Below, in pieces: positions 9,090-17,231 of a stretch of DNA of 64,000 bases. The notes under the pieces were generated by a model. That model saw nothing but the letters and a program-made list of their open reading frames with translations. It ran no database searches and had not been told where the DNA came from. Source of the DNA: Microbacterium sp. BH-3-3-3. GTDB lineage: Bacteria > Actinomycetota > Actinomycetes > Actinomycetales > Microbacteriaceae. Both the position numbers and the translations under genes were made by a program. Location: positions 1,612,001 through 1,676,000 of the forward strand of contig NZ_CP017674.1 in NCBI RefSeq assembly GCF_001792815.1, given 5' to 3'. Numbering within the stretch: the stretch's first letter is position 1; the number at the start of each line of letters is the position of its first letter.

Positions 9090-9749
9090 CTACTTCGCCG
9101 CCGCGACCGTCGACCGGAAGATCACGAGCCCCGCGACGATCTGCGCGCCGGTGGAGACGAAGTACATCGCTTTCGACAGCGCCTCGATGGTGCTCACGGT
9201 GAGGACGACGCCGAGCGCGAAGCCGACGAGAGCCAGCACCAGGACGGCCCAGCGTGCCGCGCCCGTCAGAACCCCGGCGCGGACGATGACGATGCCGCCG
9301 ACCAGCAGGGCGACGCCCTGCACGGCGCTCATGGCGACCAGGAACGCCATCGCCCCCTCGGTGAACACGGCGGACGGCATCAGGTAGGCCGTGACGAGGT
9401 ACATGCTCTGGTTCGCGAGGAACAGCGCCCCGAACCCGAGAAGCGCGACCTTGCCCACGAGAGACGAGCCGACGGCGCCCTCTCCGTCGCCCCGGCCCAG
9501 CGCGAGCGGGACCATCGCTGCGACGTGGGCGAGCGTGCTCGCGAGGAAGAACACCCAGAAGGCGGTCGCCGGCCCGGATTCGGTGGCGACGTCGGCGGTG
9601 AGCTCGACGGCGGTCGCCGCGGTGAGCAGCACCCCGCCGACGACGATCAGGATGCCGGCGGTTCGGGCCCACCGCGGGCGGGTGCCGGTCGTCGCGGCGT
9701 CGCTCTCGACGGCGGTGCGGGTGGCGGTGTTCGGGGCAGAGGTGGTCAT
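9090..9749 (-). CDS. Six-TM membrane protein of unknown function
   Basis: 219 residues. A 30-residue hydrophilic N-terminus is followed by about six hydrophobic helices (for example AGILIVVGGVLLTAATAV near 33 and VLVLALVGFALGVVLTV near 173). I do not recognise the family. First gene of the operon with the TetR regulator and glycosyltransferase; a ribosome site AGGAG lies before ATG 9749. An AT-richer stretch at 9789-9812 upstream offers -10-like TATAGT on this strand, which suggests the operon promoter is there. Confidence 0.75.
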   Translation of the reverse strand: MTTSAPNTATRTAVESDAATTGTRPRWARTAGILIVVGGVLLTAATAVELTADVATESGPATAFWVFFLASTLAHVAAMVPLALGRGDGEGAVGSSLVGKVALLGFGALFLANQSMYLVTAYLMPSAVFTEGAMAFLVAMSAVQGVALLVGGIVIVRAGVLTGAARWAVLVLALVGFALGVVLTVSTIEALSKAMYFVSTGAQIVAGLVIFRSTVAAAK

Positions 9750-9956
9750 GGATGCTCCTGCGGGTGACCGGGATCGGACGGCGGCTCGTTTTGACTATAG
9801 CGGCGTATAACTGAATACGGAACCGCCCGCCACGACTCATCGACGATCACGTCGCGGGTGGCAAGCGGAGGACCGCCGGCCCGGCATCCGTCCTCCCTCC
9901 GCCCCAGCTCCTCCCCTCGTCACCGCCGCGAGCGCCTGACCGCTGAGCGCGAACGA

Positions 9957-9992
9957 CGAACGCCGCCGCCCCGCGGGGGACGACGGCGTTCG
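9957..9992 (-). terminator. Terminator hairpin after the DHA2 exporter
   Basis: Perfect 9-bp stem CGAACGCCG / CGGCGTTCG enclosing a GC-rich, partly self-complementary loop. It lies 11 nt beyond the stop codon of the minus-strand exporter gene. Confidence 0.6.
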
Positions 9993-10003
9993 CGCGTCGG
10001 ACG

Positions 10004-11554
10004 CTACTCGCGCGCGGCGACGGGGGCAGCCTGCGCGGCAGGCTCGGCCTCGCGCGGGGCACCGTGCGGGCGGATCATCGACGGGCGACGCATGAACAGC
10101 ACGGCGACCAGGCCGACCGCGATCACGATGATCGGCAGCAGCAGCGATTGCCCCATCGCCGCCGAGAAGCCATCGACCACCTGCGGCGGAAGCGTCCCGC
10201 CGCCGAAGCTCGCCCCGGCATCCGCGGCCCCCGGCAGGTTCGCCTCGAGACGCGCCTGCATGAACGCGGCGATGGATGCCGAGCCGATCACCGAGCCGAC
10301 GGTGCGCGTGGTGTTGTAGATGCCGGCGCCGGCACCCGCCTGGCGCGGCGGCAGGTTGCGCGTCGCGGTCGTGGCCAGCGGGCCCCACATGCCGGCGTTG
10401 CCGATGCCCATGAAGGCCGCGGGGATGAGGAAGGCCCAGATCGGCGCGTCGTTCAGGATGAGCGCGGCGTAGAGCCCGAGCGAGCCGCCGACGAGCAGCA
10501 GACCGGGGACGAGCAGGAATCGCGGGTCGGTCCGGTCGAGCAGCTTGCCCGCGAAGGGCGCGAGCACGCCCGACAGGATCGCCAGCGGGATGAGCAGCAG
10601 CGCCGACTCGGTCGGGGTGAGACCACGGGCGAGCTGCAGGTAGAACATCTGCGGCAACGCCATGCTCGTCACGGTGAAACCGACCGCGGCGATGGCGAGG
10701 TTCGCGATCGAGAAGTTGCGCTCCCGGAACAGTTCGAGCGGCACGAGGGGTTCGCCCTTGCTGCGCGCCTGCGTCCAGATGAACACGCCCATCACGACCA
10801 CACCGGCGACGACCATCGCCCAGATCCACGCCGCCCACGAGTAGTGCTCGCCCTCCTGCAGGCCGAACACGATGAGGAACAGACCGACGGCGCTCAGCAC
10901 GACGCCGAGGATGTCGAACTTGTGCGCGGTGCGCGGCAGCTGGGGCACCAGGATGACCGCGGCGATGAAGCCGATGATGCCGACGGGGATGTTGATGAAG
11001 AAGATCCACTCCCACCCGAGGCCGTCGACGAGCAGGCCACCGGCCAGCGGGCCGACGAGGGTGGCGACACCGGCGGTCGCTCCCCACAGACCCATGGCGG
11101 CGCCGCGATTCTGCGCCGGGAAGGTACGGGTGATGACGGCCATCGTCTGGGGTGTCATGAGGGCGGCGCCCAGACCCTGCACCGCGCGAGCGACGATCAG
11201 CATCTCGAGCGAGGGGGCCAGCCCGCACGCGAGCGAGGCGAGGGTGAAGATCGCGAGGCCCGTGAGGTAGACGTTCTTCGGGCCGAAGCGGTCGCCGAGG
11301 CGGCCGGTGATGAGCAGCGGCACGGCGTAGGTGAGCAGGTAGGCCGAGGTGACCCACACGACGTTGTCGAGGTTGTTGGTGTCGGGGTCGAGGGCGGCCT
11401 TGATGGCGGGGTTCGCCACCGAGACGATCGTGGTGTCGACCAGGATCATGAAGAACCCGATGACCAGCGCCCAAAGGGCGGGCCAGGGGCTGCGTTCGGT
11501 GCGGGTGGATCCCGTACGAGTGGATGCCGTGGAGGCGGCGCGGGAGTCGGTCAT
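10004..11554 (-). CDS. DHA2-family (14-TM) multidrug exporter, EmrB/QacA type
   Basis: 516 residues with about 14 membrane helices, the size of drug:H+ antiporter family 2. Typical stretches: FMILVDTTIVSVANPAI in TM1, TGRLGDRFGPKNVYL in loop 2-3, and the antiporter motif C region GLWGATAGVATLVGPLAGG. It should export lipophilic toxins using the proton gradient. The start ATG 11554 overlaps the padR stop codon (ATGA), so it is translated with and presumably controlled by PadR. A terminator hairpin follows. Confidence 0.92.
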   Translation of the reverse strand: MTDSRAASTASTRTGSTRTERSPWPALWALVIGFFMILVDTTIVSVANPAIKAALDPDTNNLDNVVWVTSAYLLTYAVPLLITGRLGDRFGPKNVYLTGLAIFTLASLACGLAPSLEMLIVARAVQGLGAALMTPQTMAVITRTFPAQNRGAAMGLWGATAGVATLVGPLAGGLLVDGLGWEWIFFINIPVGIIGFIAAVILVPQLPRTAHKFDILGVVLSAVGLFLIVFGLQEGEHYSWAAWIWAMVVAGVVVMGVFIWTQARSKGEPLVPLELFRERNFSIANLAIAAVGFTVTSMALPQMFYLQLARGLTPTESALLLIPLAILSGVLAPFAGKLLDRTDPRFLLVPGLLLVGGSLGLYAALILNDAPIWAFLIPAAFMGIGNAGMWGPLATTATRNLPPRQAGAGAGIYNTTRTVGSVIGSASIAAFMQARLEANLPGAADAGASFGGGTLPPQVVDGFSAAMGQSLLLPIIVIAVGLVAVLFMRRPSMIRPHGAPREAEPAAQAAPVAARE

Positions 11555-12174
11555 GGGGTGGTCTCCTTTGAGACGCGGTGCTTCTTCTTGATGTGTTCGG
11601 GGATTTCGGCGATGCCCCAGGCGAGGGAGCGGTCGGCGAGACGCGCACGCAGGGAGTCCTGCCACGCGAGTTCGGCGTCGAGCAGAGCGGACTGCCGCTG
11701 CAGCTCGACGAGGAATTGTTCGGGGGTCTCAGACGTGGCGGCCTTGTCGAGACCGGCGCGATGCTCGTCGACCGAGGCGAGGAGCAGGGCGCGGCGTCGG
11801 TCGAGCAGGGCCATGACCTCGTCGCGCGGGAGGTTGTGGGCCTCCGACAGCGCGACGCGGAAGTCACTGGCCCGGTCGATCTGGGGGAGCTCGGCGCGCA
11901 CCCACTGCTCGACGGCCCGGCGCCCGGCATCCCGCAGTGTGTAGGTGGTGCGCTCGGGGCGGTTGCCGTCGCGATCGACGCCGACCTCGGCGAGCAGGCC
12001 GTCGCGTTCGAGGCGGGCGACCGCGTGGTAAATCGTGCCCTTCTGCAGGGGGACGAGGCGATCGTCGCGCCGCTCCTTGAGCAAGCGCACCATCTCGTAG
12101 GGGTGCATGTCGGCCTCGCGCAGGGTGGCGAGGATCATGACCGCGATCGGGGTGAGGCGGGGCTGCTCCGGCAT
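11551..12174 (-). CDS. PadR-family repressor of the adjacent exporter
   Basis: 207 residues. The N-terminal winged helix (MHPYEMVRLLKERRDD, then KGTIYHAVARLERDGLL, residues about 22-60) is the PadR domain. The C-terminal part is a longer helical dimerisation region of the PadR-s2 type (residues 95-185). It heads an operon with the DHA2 exporter and has a perfect 16-bp palindrome 27 bp upstream of its start. It probably represses the operon and is released by the exporter's substrate. Confidence 0.92.
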   Translation of the reverse strand: MPEQPRLTPIAVMILATLREADMHPYEMVRLLKERRDDRLVPLQKGTIYHAVARLERDGLLAEVGVDRDGNRPERTTYTLRDAGRRAVEQWVRAELPQIDRASDFRVALSEAHNLPRDEVMALLDRRRALLLASVDEHRAGLDKAATSETPEQFLVELQRQSALLDAELAWQDSLRARLADRSLAWGIAEIPEHIKKKHRVSKETTP

Positions 12175-12200
12175 CCGTCCCCCTCATGGTCTGTGTCGAC

Positions 12201-12216
12201 TAGTCCACGTGGACTA
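12201..12216. promoter_or_regulatory. Probable PadR operator
   Basis: Perfect 16-bp palindrome TAGTCCACGTGGACTA, 27 bp upstream of the padR start codon. Its outer TAGTCC/GGACTA halves could also overlap a -10 element. Autoregulation by PadR is the simplest reading. Confidence 0.65.
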
Positions 12217-12244
12217 TACGCCTCCGCTTGGCGTGACGCGAGCC

Positions 12245-12262
12245 GGGGGGGGGGGGGGGGGG
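12245..12262. repeat. Uninterrupted run of 18 G
   Basis: Mononucleotide tract between the padR operator and the next palindrome, in the 314-bp region without genes at 12175-12488. On the padR coding strand it is C18, upstream of the promoter. Such tracts slip easily; the exact length may also be a sequencing artefact. Confidence 0.8.
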
Positions 12263-12267
12263 TGAAC

Positions 12268-12329
12268 GTTGAGTGTCCAGAACACGCCGCAGTCGGGGCG
12301 CTCCATGCGGCGCGTCTTGGACACTCAAC
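12268..12329. repeat. Long-armed palindrome, GTTGAGTGTCCA family (copy 2)
   Basis: 24-nt arms starting GTTGAGTGTCCA and ending TGGACACTCAAC with three mismatches. Same outer 12 bases as the element at 5723-5784 but a different loop. Located after the G tract in the same gene-free stretch. Confidence 0.8.
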
Positions 12330-12417
12330 GGGCTCGCGAGCGCGGCGACTCACGCGCGCGTGCCGGGGAGCGCGGAGCGGGGAGCGCGGAGCGGGCCAGG
12401 ATGCCGCGACGCGACAC

Positions 12418-12478
12418 GCGAATGTCCACGACACCCGGGCCGCGTGGCACGGCATCCGGGAGTCGTGGACGTTCAGCG
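12418..12478. repeat. Related shorter palindrome downstream of the BCCT gene
   Basis: Arms around GTCCACGAC(A/T)CCCGG, imperfectly matched and about 22 nt long. It shares the GTCCA-GACA core with the two GTTGAGTGTCCA palindromes. It ends 10 bp before the stop codon of the minus-strand BCCT gene, so it may serve as its terminator. Confidence 0.6.
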
Positions 12479-12488
12479 GGACAGCGCC

Positions 12489-14216
12489 CTACGACTCCGG
12501 CGACGCCGGGGCGTCCGACTCAGGAGCCGACGCGGTGACCGACTTGCGCGGACGCCAGCGCGCCGGCAGGCCGAAGATGCCCCGTTGGTTGGGCTCCTCG
12601 ACCTCGAGGCCGTAGTGCTCGCCGATCGAGTCGCGCAAGTGCGCGCGCTCGGCCTTGTCGTACGCCTTCATCTCACGGCGGAACGCCACGACTGTGGCCC
12701 AGCAGATCGCCAGCAGTACGACGCTGAACGGCAGCGCGATGCTGATCGCCGCCGTCTGCAGCGCGGTGAGACCACCGGCCAGCAGCAGGGCGAACGCGAT
12801 GAGCGAGGTCGCCAGGGTGAAGAAGATGCGCACCCACCGCTTGGGCTCCTCTTCGCCGCCCGTCGCGATCATGCCCATCACCAGCGCGCCCGAGTCGGCC
12901 GAGGTGACGAAGAAGATCCCGATGAGCACGAGGAAGCCGATGGCCAGGAACACGGTGCCGGGAATGCCCTCGAGCATCTGGAACAGCGCCGTCGAGACGT
13001 TCACCGAGCCGTCGGAACCGAGCAGCGACACGCTGCCGGTGAGCTCGCCGTAGATCGCGGTGCCACCGAGCACGGTGAACCACAGGATGCCGACGAGCGT
13101 GGGCACCAGGATCACGCCGGTGACGAACTCGCGCACCGTGCGGCCGCGCGAGATACGCGCGATGAAGATCCCCACGAAGGGGGCCCACGAGATCCACCAG
13201 CCCCAGTAGAACGAGGTCCAGGTCCCCTGCCAGGCGACCCCGTCTTCACCGGAATAGGCGCTGGTCGTGAACGACAGCCCGACGAAGTTCTGGATGTAGT
13301 TGCCGATCGACTGCACCACGTCGCGCAGCAGGAACTCGGTGGGACCGGCGAACAGCAGGTAGAGCATGAGCGCGCCGGCGAGCACGAGGTTGATGTTCGA
13401 CAGCCACTTCATGCCCTTGCCGACCCCCGAGAGCACCGAGAACAGCACGAAGCCGGTGATGATGCCGACGATGATGGCCTCGCTGATCGCCGACGGCGCG
13501 ACGATGCCCAGGTAGTCCAGGCCCGCACTGATCTGGATGACGCCCAGACCCAGCGATGTCGCCACACCGAAGAGCGTGCCGACCAGGGCCGCCACGTCGA
13601 CGGCGTTGCCCCAGGCGCCCTGCACGAGGCGCGCCCCGAGGATCGGCTCCAGCGCCCAGCGGATGGTGCGCGGGCGCTTGCGGCGGTGGAACGCGTAGGC
13701 GAGGGCGAGGCCGATGACGACGTAGATCGACCAGGCGTGCACGCCCCAGTGCAGGAACGTCTGCGACATCGCCTGCTGGGCGAGCTGGTTCGGGGTCCCC
13801 TCCACGCCCGGGCGGGGCTGGGCGAAGTGGCTGAGCGGCTCGCTCACGCCGTAGAACACCAGGCCGATGCCCATTCCCGCCGCGAACAGCAGCGAGAACC
13901 ACGACATGGTCGAGAACTCGGGCTCGTCGTCGTCCTGGCCGAGCTTGATCGTGCCGAAGCGGCTGAAGCCCATCGCGAGGGCGAAGACGACGAAGAACGC
14001 CGCGATCAACACGTAGTACCAGTTGAAGGCCGAGACGATGGTGGTCTGGACGGCGCCGAAGGTGGCTTCGGCCGCTTGGGGGAAGAGCATGGCGAAGGCG
14101 ATGAACGCCAGAGCGATGCCGGCGGCGGGCCAGAAGACCCAGCCGCGAATGGTCTTGTGGCGACTACCCAGGTGTGGGTCGATGTTCACCGCGGTGTCGG
14201 GGGCTGCCTCGGTCAT
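12489..14216 (-). CDS. BCCT-family betaine/choline/carnitine transporter
   Basis: 575 residues, 12 predicted TM helices with hydrophilic ends. The family signature region is GWWISWAPFVGIFIARIS with GTWTSFYWGWW before it, and the glycine-rich AAGMGIGLVFYGVSEPL segment of TM3. The long charged C-terminal tail (KAYDKAERAHLRD onward) resembles the osmosensing tails of BetP-like carriers. It likely takes up glycine betaine or a similar solute with Na+ or H+ during osmotic stress. The start ATG 14216 has a GGAGG ribosome site 4 nt upstream. It is divergent from purC. Confidence 0.93.
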   Translation of the reverse strand: MTEAAPDTAVNIDPHLGSRHKTIRGWVFWPAAGIALAFIAFAMLFPQAAEATFGAVQTTIVSAFNWYYVLIAAFFVVFALAMGFSRFGTIKLGQDDDEPEFSTMSWFSLLFAAGMGIGLVFYGVSEPLSHFAQPRPGVEGTPNQLAQQAMSQTFLHWGVHAWSIYVVIGLALAYAFHRRKRPRTIRWALEPILGARLVQGAWGNAVDVAALVGTLFGVATSLGLGVIQISAGLDYLGIVAPSAISEAIIVGIITGFVLFSVLSGVGKGMKWLSNINLVLAGALMLYLLFAGPTEFLLRDVVQSIGNYIQNFVGLSFTTSAYSGEDGVAWQGTWTSFYWGWWISWAPFVGIFIARISRGRTVREFVTGVILVPTLVGILWFTVLGGTAIYGELTGSVSLLGSDGSVNVSTALFQMLEGIPGTVFLAIGFLVLIGIFFVTSADSGALVMGMIATGGEEEPKRWVRIFFTLATSLIAFALLLAGGLTALQTAAISIALPFSVVLLAICWATVVAFRREMKAYDKAERAHLRDSIGEHYGLEVEEPNQRGIFGLPARWRPRKSVTASAPESDAPASPES

Positions 14217-14315
14217 TCCTCCGAGGGTAGTCAACAGCCGCGCGCGAGCCCGGGGGCGGGCACCGCGAGGCCGCATATGACACAATCCGCGCCGATGAAG
14301 AGGCCGCGCCTCCGC

Positions 14316-14321
14316 AATAAT
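14316..14321 (+). promoter_or_regulatory. -10 box of a leaderless purC transcript
   Basis: AATAAT followed by 6 nt and GTG 14328. The same geometry is seen before purD and several other genes, and it decides in favour of the GTG start over ATG 14295. Confidence 0.5.
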
Positions 14322-14327
14322 GAGCGT

Positions 14328-15257
14328 GTGACCACCGCTCCCCCGCTCGAGTTCCCCGGCTGGCGCCACATCTACTCCGGCAAGGTGCGCGATCTCTACG
14401 TTCCCGCCGGCACCGCCGATGAGGCCGCCCCGACGCACCTGCTGGTGGTCGCCAGCGACCGCGTGAGCGCCTTCGACCACGTGCTCGCACCCGGCATCCC
14501 CGACAAGGGCACGCTGCTGACCACGCTCAGCCTGTGGTGGTTCGACCAGCTCGCGGGCGCCGATGGCGGTCGCGGCATCGCGAACCACCTCGCGGCCGAC
14601 CACGCCCTCGTGGGCGACGAGGCCGTCGAACTGATCCCGGATGCCGTGCGCGGACGCGCCATGCTCGTGCGCTCCCTCGATATGCAGCCGATCGAATGCG
14701 TCGTACGCGGGTACCTCACCGGATCGGGCTGGGCGGAGTACCGCGACTCGGGCACCGTGTGCGGCATCCCGCTGCCCGCCGGCCTGAACGACGGCGACCG
14801 CCTGCCGGAGCCGCTGTACACCCCGGCGTTCAAAGCGCCCATGGGCGAGCACGACGAGAACATCACGTTCGAGCGGTCGGTCGAGCTCGTCGGCTCCGAC
14901 ACCGCCGAGGCGCTGCGCGAGCTGTCGCTCGAGATCTACCGCCGCGCCGCCGCCACCGCCGAGGCGCACGGCCTGATCCTCGCCGACACCAAGTTCGAGT
15001 TCGGATACGACGCCGACGGCGTGCTGACACTCGCCGACGAGGTGCTGACCTCGGATTCCTCCCGCTACTGGGATGCCGAGGCCTGGCGCACCGGGTCCAC
15101 CGCGGCCGAGCGCATGGCGAGCTTCGACAAGCAGATCGTGCGCAACTGGCTCGCCGACAACTGGGACAAGCAGGGCGAGCCCCCCGCGCTCCCGGCCGAG
15201 ATCGTCACCCGCACCCGCGACCGCTACGCCGAACTCCTGCGCCTCCTGACCGCCTGA
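14328..15257 (+). CDS. purC: SAICAR synthetase (phosphoribosylaminoimidazole-succinocarboxamide synthase)
   Basis: 309 residues. It condenses CAIR with aspartate using ATP in purine synthesis. Recognisable parts: the N-terminal IYSGKVRDLYV, the ASDRVSAFDH loop near residue 45, VRGYLTGSGWAEY, ILADTKFEFG, and the C-terminal DEVLTSDSSRYWD signature. The length matches the single-domain, eukaryote-like PurC of actinobacteria. GTG 14328 was preferred to an in-frame ATG at 14295 because homologues start there and a -10 element lies 6 nt upstream. Confidence 0.96.
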   Translation: MTTAPPLEFPGWRHIYSGKVRDLYVPAGTADEAAPTHLLVVASDRVSAFDHVLAPGIPDKGTLLTTLSLWWFDQLAGADGGRGIANHLAADHALVGDEAVELIPDAVRGRAMLVRSLDMQPIECVVRGYLTGSGWAEYRDSGTVCGIPLPAGLNDGDRLPEPLYTPAFKAPMGEHDENITFERSVELVGSDTAEALRELSLEIYRRAAATAEAHGLILADTKFEFGYDADGVLTLADEVLTSDSSRYWDAEAWRTGSTAAERMASFDKQIVRNWLADNWDKQGEPPALPAEIVTRTRDRYAELLRLLTA

Positions 15258-15272
15258 CCCCCTTCCCCCTCG

Positions 15273-15340
15273 CGAGATCACGCGCTGTCGCCGAGACACC
15301 ACGACACGACGTGTGACCTCGCCGATGCCGTGTGATCTCG
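15273..15340. repeat. Nested intergenic palindrome, four-core type (copy 2)
   Basis: Cores CGAGATCACG (15273) and CGAGACACCA (15292), then TGTGACCTCG (15312) and TGTGATCTCG (15331). The 19-bp spacing within each arm is identical to the other two elements, although the core sequence has drifted. It lies between purC and the uracil permease gene, 16 bp after the purC stop. Confidence 0.7.
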
Positions 15341-15370
15341 GCATCCGATCACGACCTCACGAGGAGACAC

Positions 15371-16708
15371 ATGTTCCGCTGGAAGCTGCACGGAAACGGG
15401 CGCACCGTCGCACCGGGAGCGGTCGTCGCACCCGGCGAGCGCCTCAACTGGGGCGCCACGGTCGCGATCGGCCTTCAGCACGTCATCGCGATGTTCGGCG
15501 CCACCTTCCTGGTGCCGGTGCTCACCGGGTTCCCGGTGTCGACGACACTGCTGTTCTCGGGCGTCGGCACGCTGCTGTTCCTGCTCGTCACGCGCAACCG
15601 CCTCCCCAGCTACCTCGGCTCGTCGTTCGCGTTCATCGCGCCGGTGACCGCGGCCACCGCGACCGCGGGCATGGGTTCCGCCCTCGCGGGCATCGTGGCC
15701 GTCGGCATCCTGCTCGCCGCCATCGGCTTCGTCGTGCAGTTCGTCGGCCTCGGATGGGTCGACAAGGTGATGCCGCCGGTCGTGGCCGGCGCGATCGTGG
15801 CCCTCATCGGCTTCAACCTGGCGCCCGTGGCGTGGTCGAACTTCCAGCTCCAGCCGCTGCCCGGCACCATCACGCTGGTCGCCGTCATCCTGTTCAGCGT
15901 GTTGTTCCGCGGCTTCCTCGGCCGCATCTCGATCTTCCTCGGCGTGATCGTCGGCTACGTCGCCACGGTGCTGATCCAGGCCGGCACGGGCGAGAAGCTC
16001 ATCGACTTCGCCGCCGTCGAAGCCGCTCCGTGGGTGGGCTGGCCCGAGTTCCACCTCGCCGACTTCGCGTCGCCGCAGACGTGGTCGGTCATCGCGATGT
16101 TCCTTCCCGTGGTGCTGGTGCTCGTGGCCGAGAACGTCGGCCACGTACGCGGGGTCGCCGCCATGACCGATGCCACCGCCAACCGCTCCACCGGCCGCGC
16201 CCTCATCGCCGACGGGGTGGCGACGACCATCGCGGGCACCTTCGGCGGCTCGGGCACCACGACGTACGGCGAGAACATCGGCGTCATGGCCGCCACCCGC
16301 GTGTACTCCACGGCCGTCTACTGGGTGGCCGGTCTCGCGGCGATCGTGTTGAGCCTGTCGCCCAAGGTGGGCGCGGTGTTCAACACCATTCCGCCGGGCG
16401 TGCTCGGTGGTGTCACCACGGCGCTCTACGGCCTGATCGGGATCATCGGCATCAAGATCTGGGTCGACAACCGCGTCGACTTCTCGCGCCCGGTCAACCA
16501 GTACACCGGCGCCGTCGCGCTGGTGCTGGCCATCGCCGGCTTCACGATGCAGTTCGGCGACTTCCAGCTCGGGGCCATCGTGCTGGGCTCGGTCGCGGCG
16601 CTCGTGATCTACCACCTCGGCAACGCCATCGCCCGAGCGCGCAAGACCGGCGCCGACGACGGCGGCCCGATCCCCGCGGTGGGGCCGCTGGGCGGCGACC
16701 CGAGCTGA
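15371..16708 (+). CDS. uraA: Uracil permease (NCS2 / UraA type)
   Basis: 445 residues, 14 TM helices in the UraA fold. The two glutamates that bind the nucleobase in UraA-type carriers are present as E254 (LVAENVGH) and E301 (YGENIGVMA). The start of TM1 carries GLQHVIAMFGATFLVPVLTG. It imports uracil, possibly other pyrimidines, with protons. Start ATG 15371 has the ribosome site GAGGAGA. It may be transcribed with purC or separately; a palindrome lies on each side. Confidence 0.92.
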   Translation: MFRWKLHGNGRTVAPGAVVAPGERLNWGATVAIGLQHVIAMFGATFLVPVLTGFPVSTTLLFSGVGTLLFLLVTRNRLPSYLGSSFAFIAPVTAATATAGMGSALAGIVAVGILLAAIGFVVQFVGLGWVDKVMPPVVAGAIVALIGFNLAPVAWSNFQLQPLPGTITLVAVILFSVLFRGFLGRISIFLGVIVGYVATVLIQAGTGEKLIDFAAVEAAPWVGWPEFHLADFASPQTWSVIAMFLPVVLVLVAENVGHVRGVAAMTDATANRSTGRALIADGVATTIAGTFGGSGTTTYGENIGVMAATRVYSTAVYWVAGLAAIVLSLSPKVGAVFNTIPPGVLGGVTTALYGLIGIIGIKIWVDNRVDFSRPVNQYTGAVALVLAIAGFTMQFGDFQLGAIVLGSVAALVIYHLGNAIARARKTGADDGGPIPAVGPLGGDPS

Positions 16709-16743
16709 CGCCGGGCGCGCCCCTCGCCGGGCGCCCTCCTCGC

Positions 16744-16821
16744 CGAGACCGCATCCGTTTGCCGAAACCGCACGCGATTGCCGCCGAAAGGCTGCGGTCT
16801 CGACAATCGGATGCGGTCTCG
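16744..16821. repeat. Nested intergenic palindrome, four-core type (copy 3)
   Basis: Arms of 32 nt (16741-16772 and 16793-16824). Cores CGAGACCGCA (16744), CGAAACCGCA (16763), TGCGGTCTCG (16793) and TGCGGTCTCG (16812), again 19 bp apart in each arm with 20 bp between the inner cores, as at 5163-5240. Located 36 bp after the uracil permease gene. Confidence 0.8.
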
Positions 16822-16824
16822 ACG

Positions 16825-17163
16825 GCGCAGGCCGCCCGGGCGCCACGGCGAGCCGACCCCCGCCGTCCGGGGCGCGACGGCGGGCCGAACTCCTGATCGG
16901 TCACGCGGCCGGGAGCGCTCGTGGGCGGAAACGCCGGCGACGCTCGGGAAATTCAAGAGTCCGGCACGTCGGTCCCCCGCCCCGCGCGGGCAGACCCGCG
17001 AGCGCGCGCGCCGCGCGGGCAGGCCGGCAGCCGGCGTGGCGGGGGTACGCGCACCGGGCGGGCGGACCCGCCTGGCCCCGCTCGCGGGCGCCGGACGTGG
17101 CGGCGGGGCGCAGCACACCCGCCGCCGTCCCGCAAGCGGGCATACGCCGCGCACGGGCGTCGA
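16825..17163. other. Gene-free, extremely GC-rich stretch
   Basis: Together with the palindrome before it, this forms a 523-bp interval (16709-17231) without a convincing gene. It is made of CG, CCGC and GCGG runs with many short inverted repeats. Several frames are open on both strands, but their translations are arginine/alanine-rich and protein-unlike. I see no RNA gene or mobile element in it. Confidence 0.6.
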
Positions 17164-17169
17164 TAGCGT
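17164..17169 (+). promoter_or_regulatory. Possible -10 box for the small acidic protein gene
   Basis: TAGCGT, 62 nt before ATG 17232. It would give a leader of about 55 nt containing the GAGGAAGG ribosome site. No clear -35 element. Confidence 0.35.
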
Positions 17170-17231
17170 CGGGCCTCTCGGCGAGGGTGCCCGACCGGCG
17201 CCTCGCCACCGATGACGAGGAAGGCACGATC

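Noticed and set aside
12273..14327. Long upstream extension of the purC reading frame
   Set aside because: The extension is antisense to the BCCT gene and protein-unlike. PurC homology begins at the GTG 14328 start.
5139..16900. Palindromes considered as a CRISPR array or IS ends
   Set aside because: Copies are kilobases apart, lack spacers of uniform length, and have no cas or transposase genes nearby.
16601..17154. Open frames in the GC-rich gap on both strands
   Set aside because: Translations are dominated by Arg, Ala, Pro and Gly and overlap one another in several frames. No start with a ribosome site supports them.
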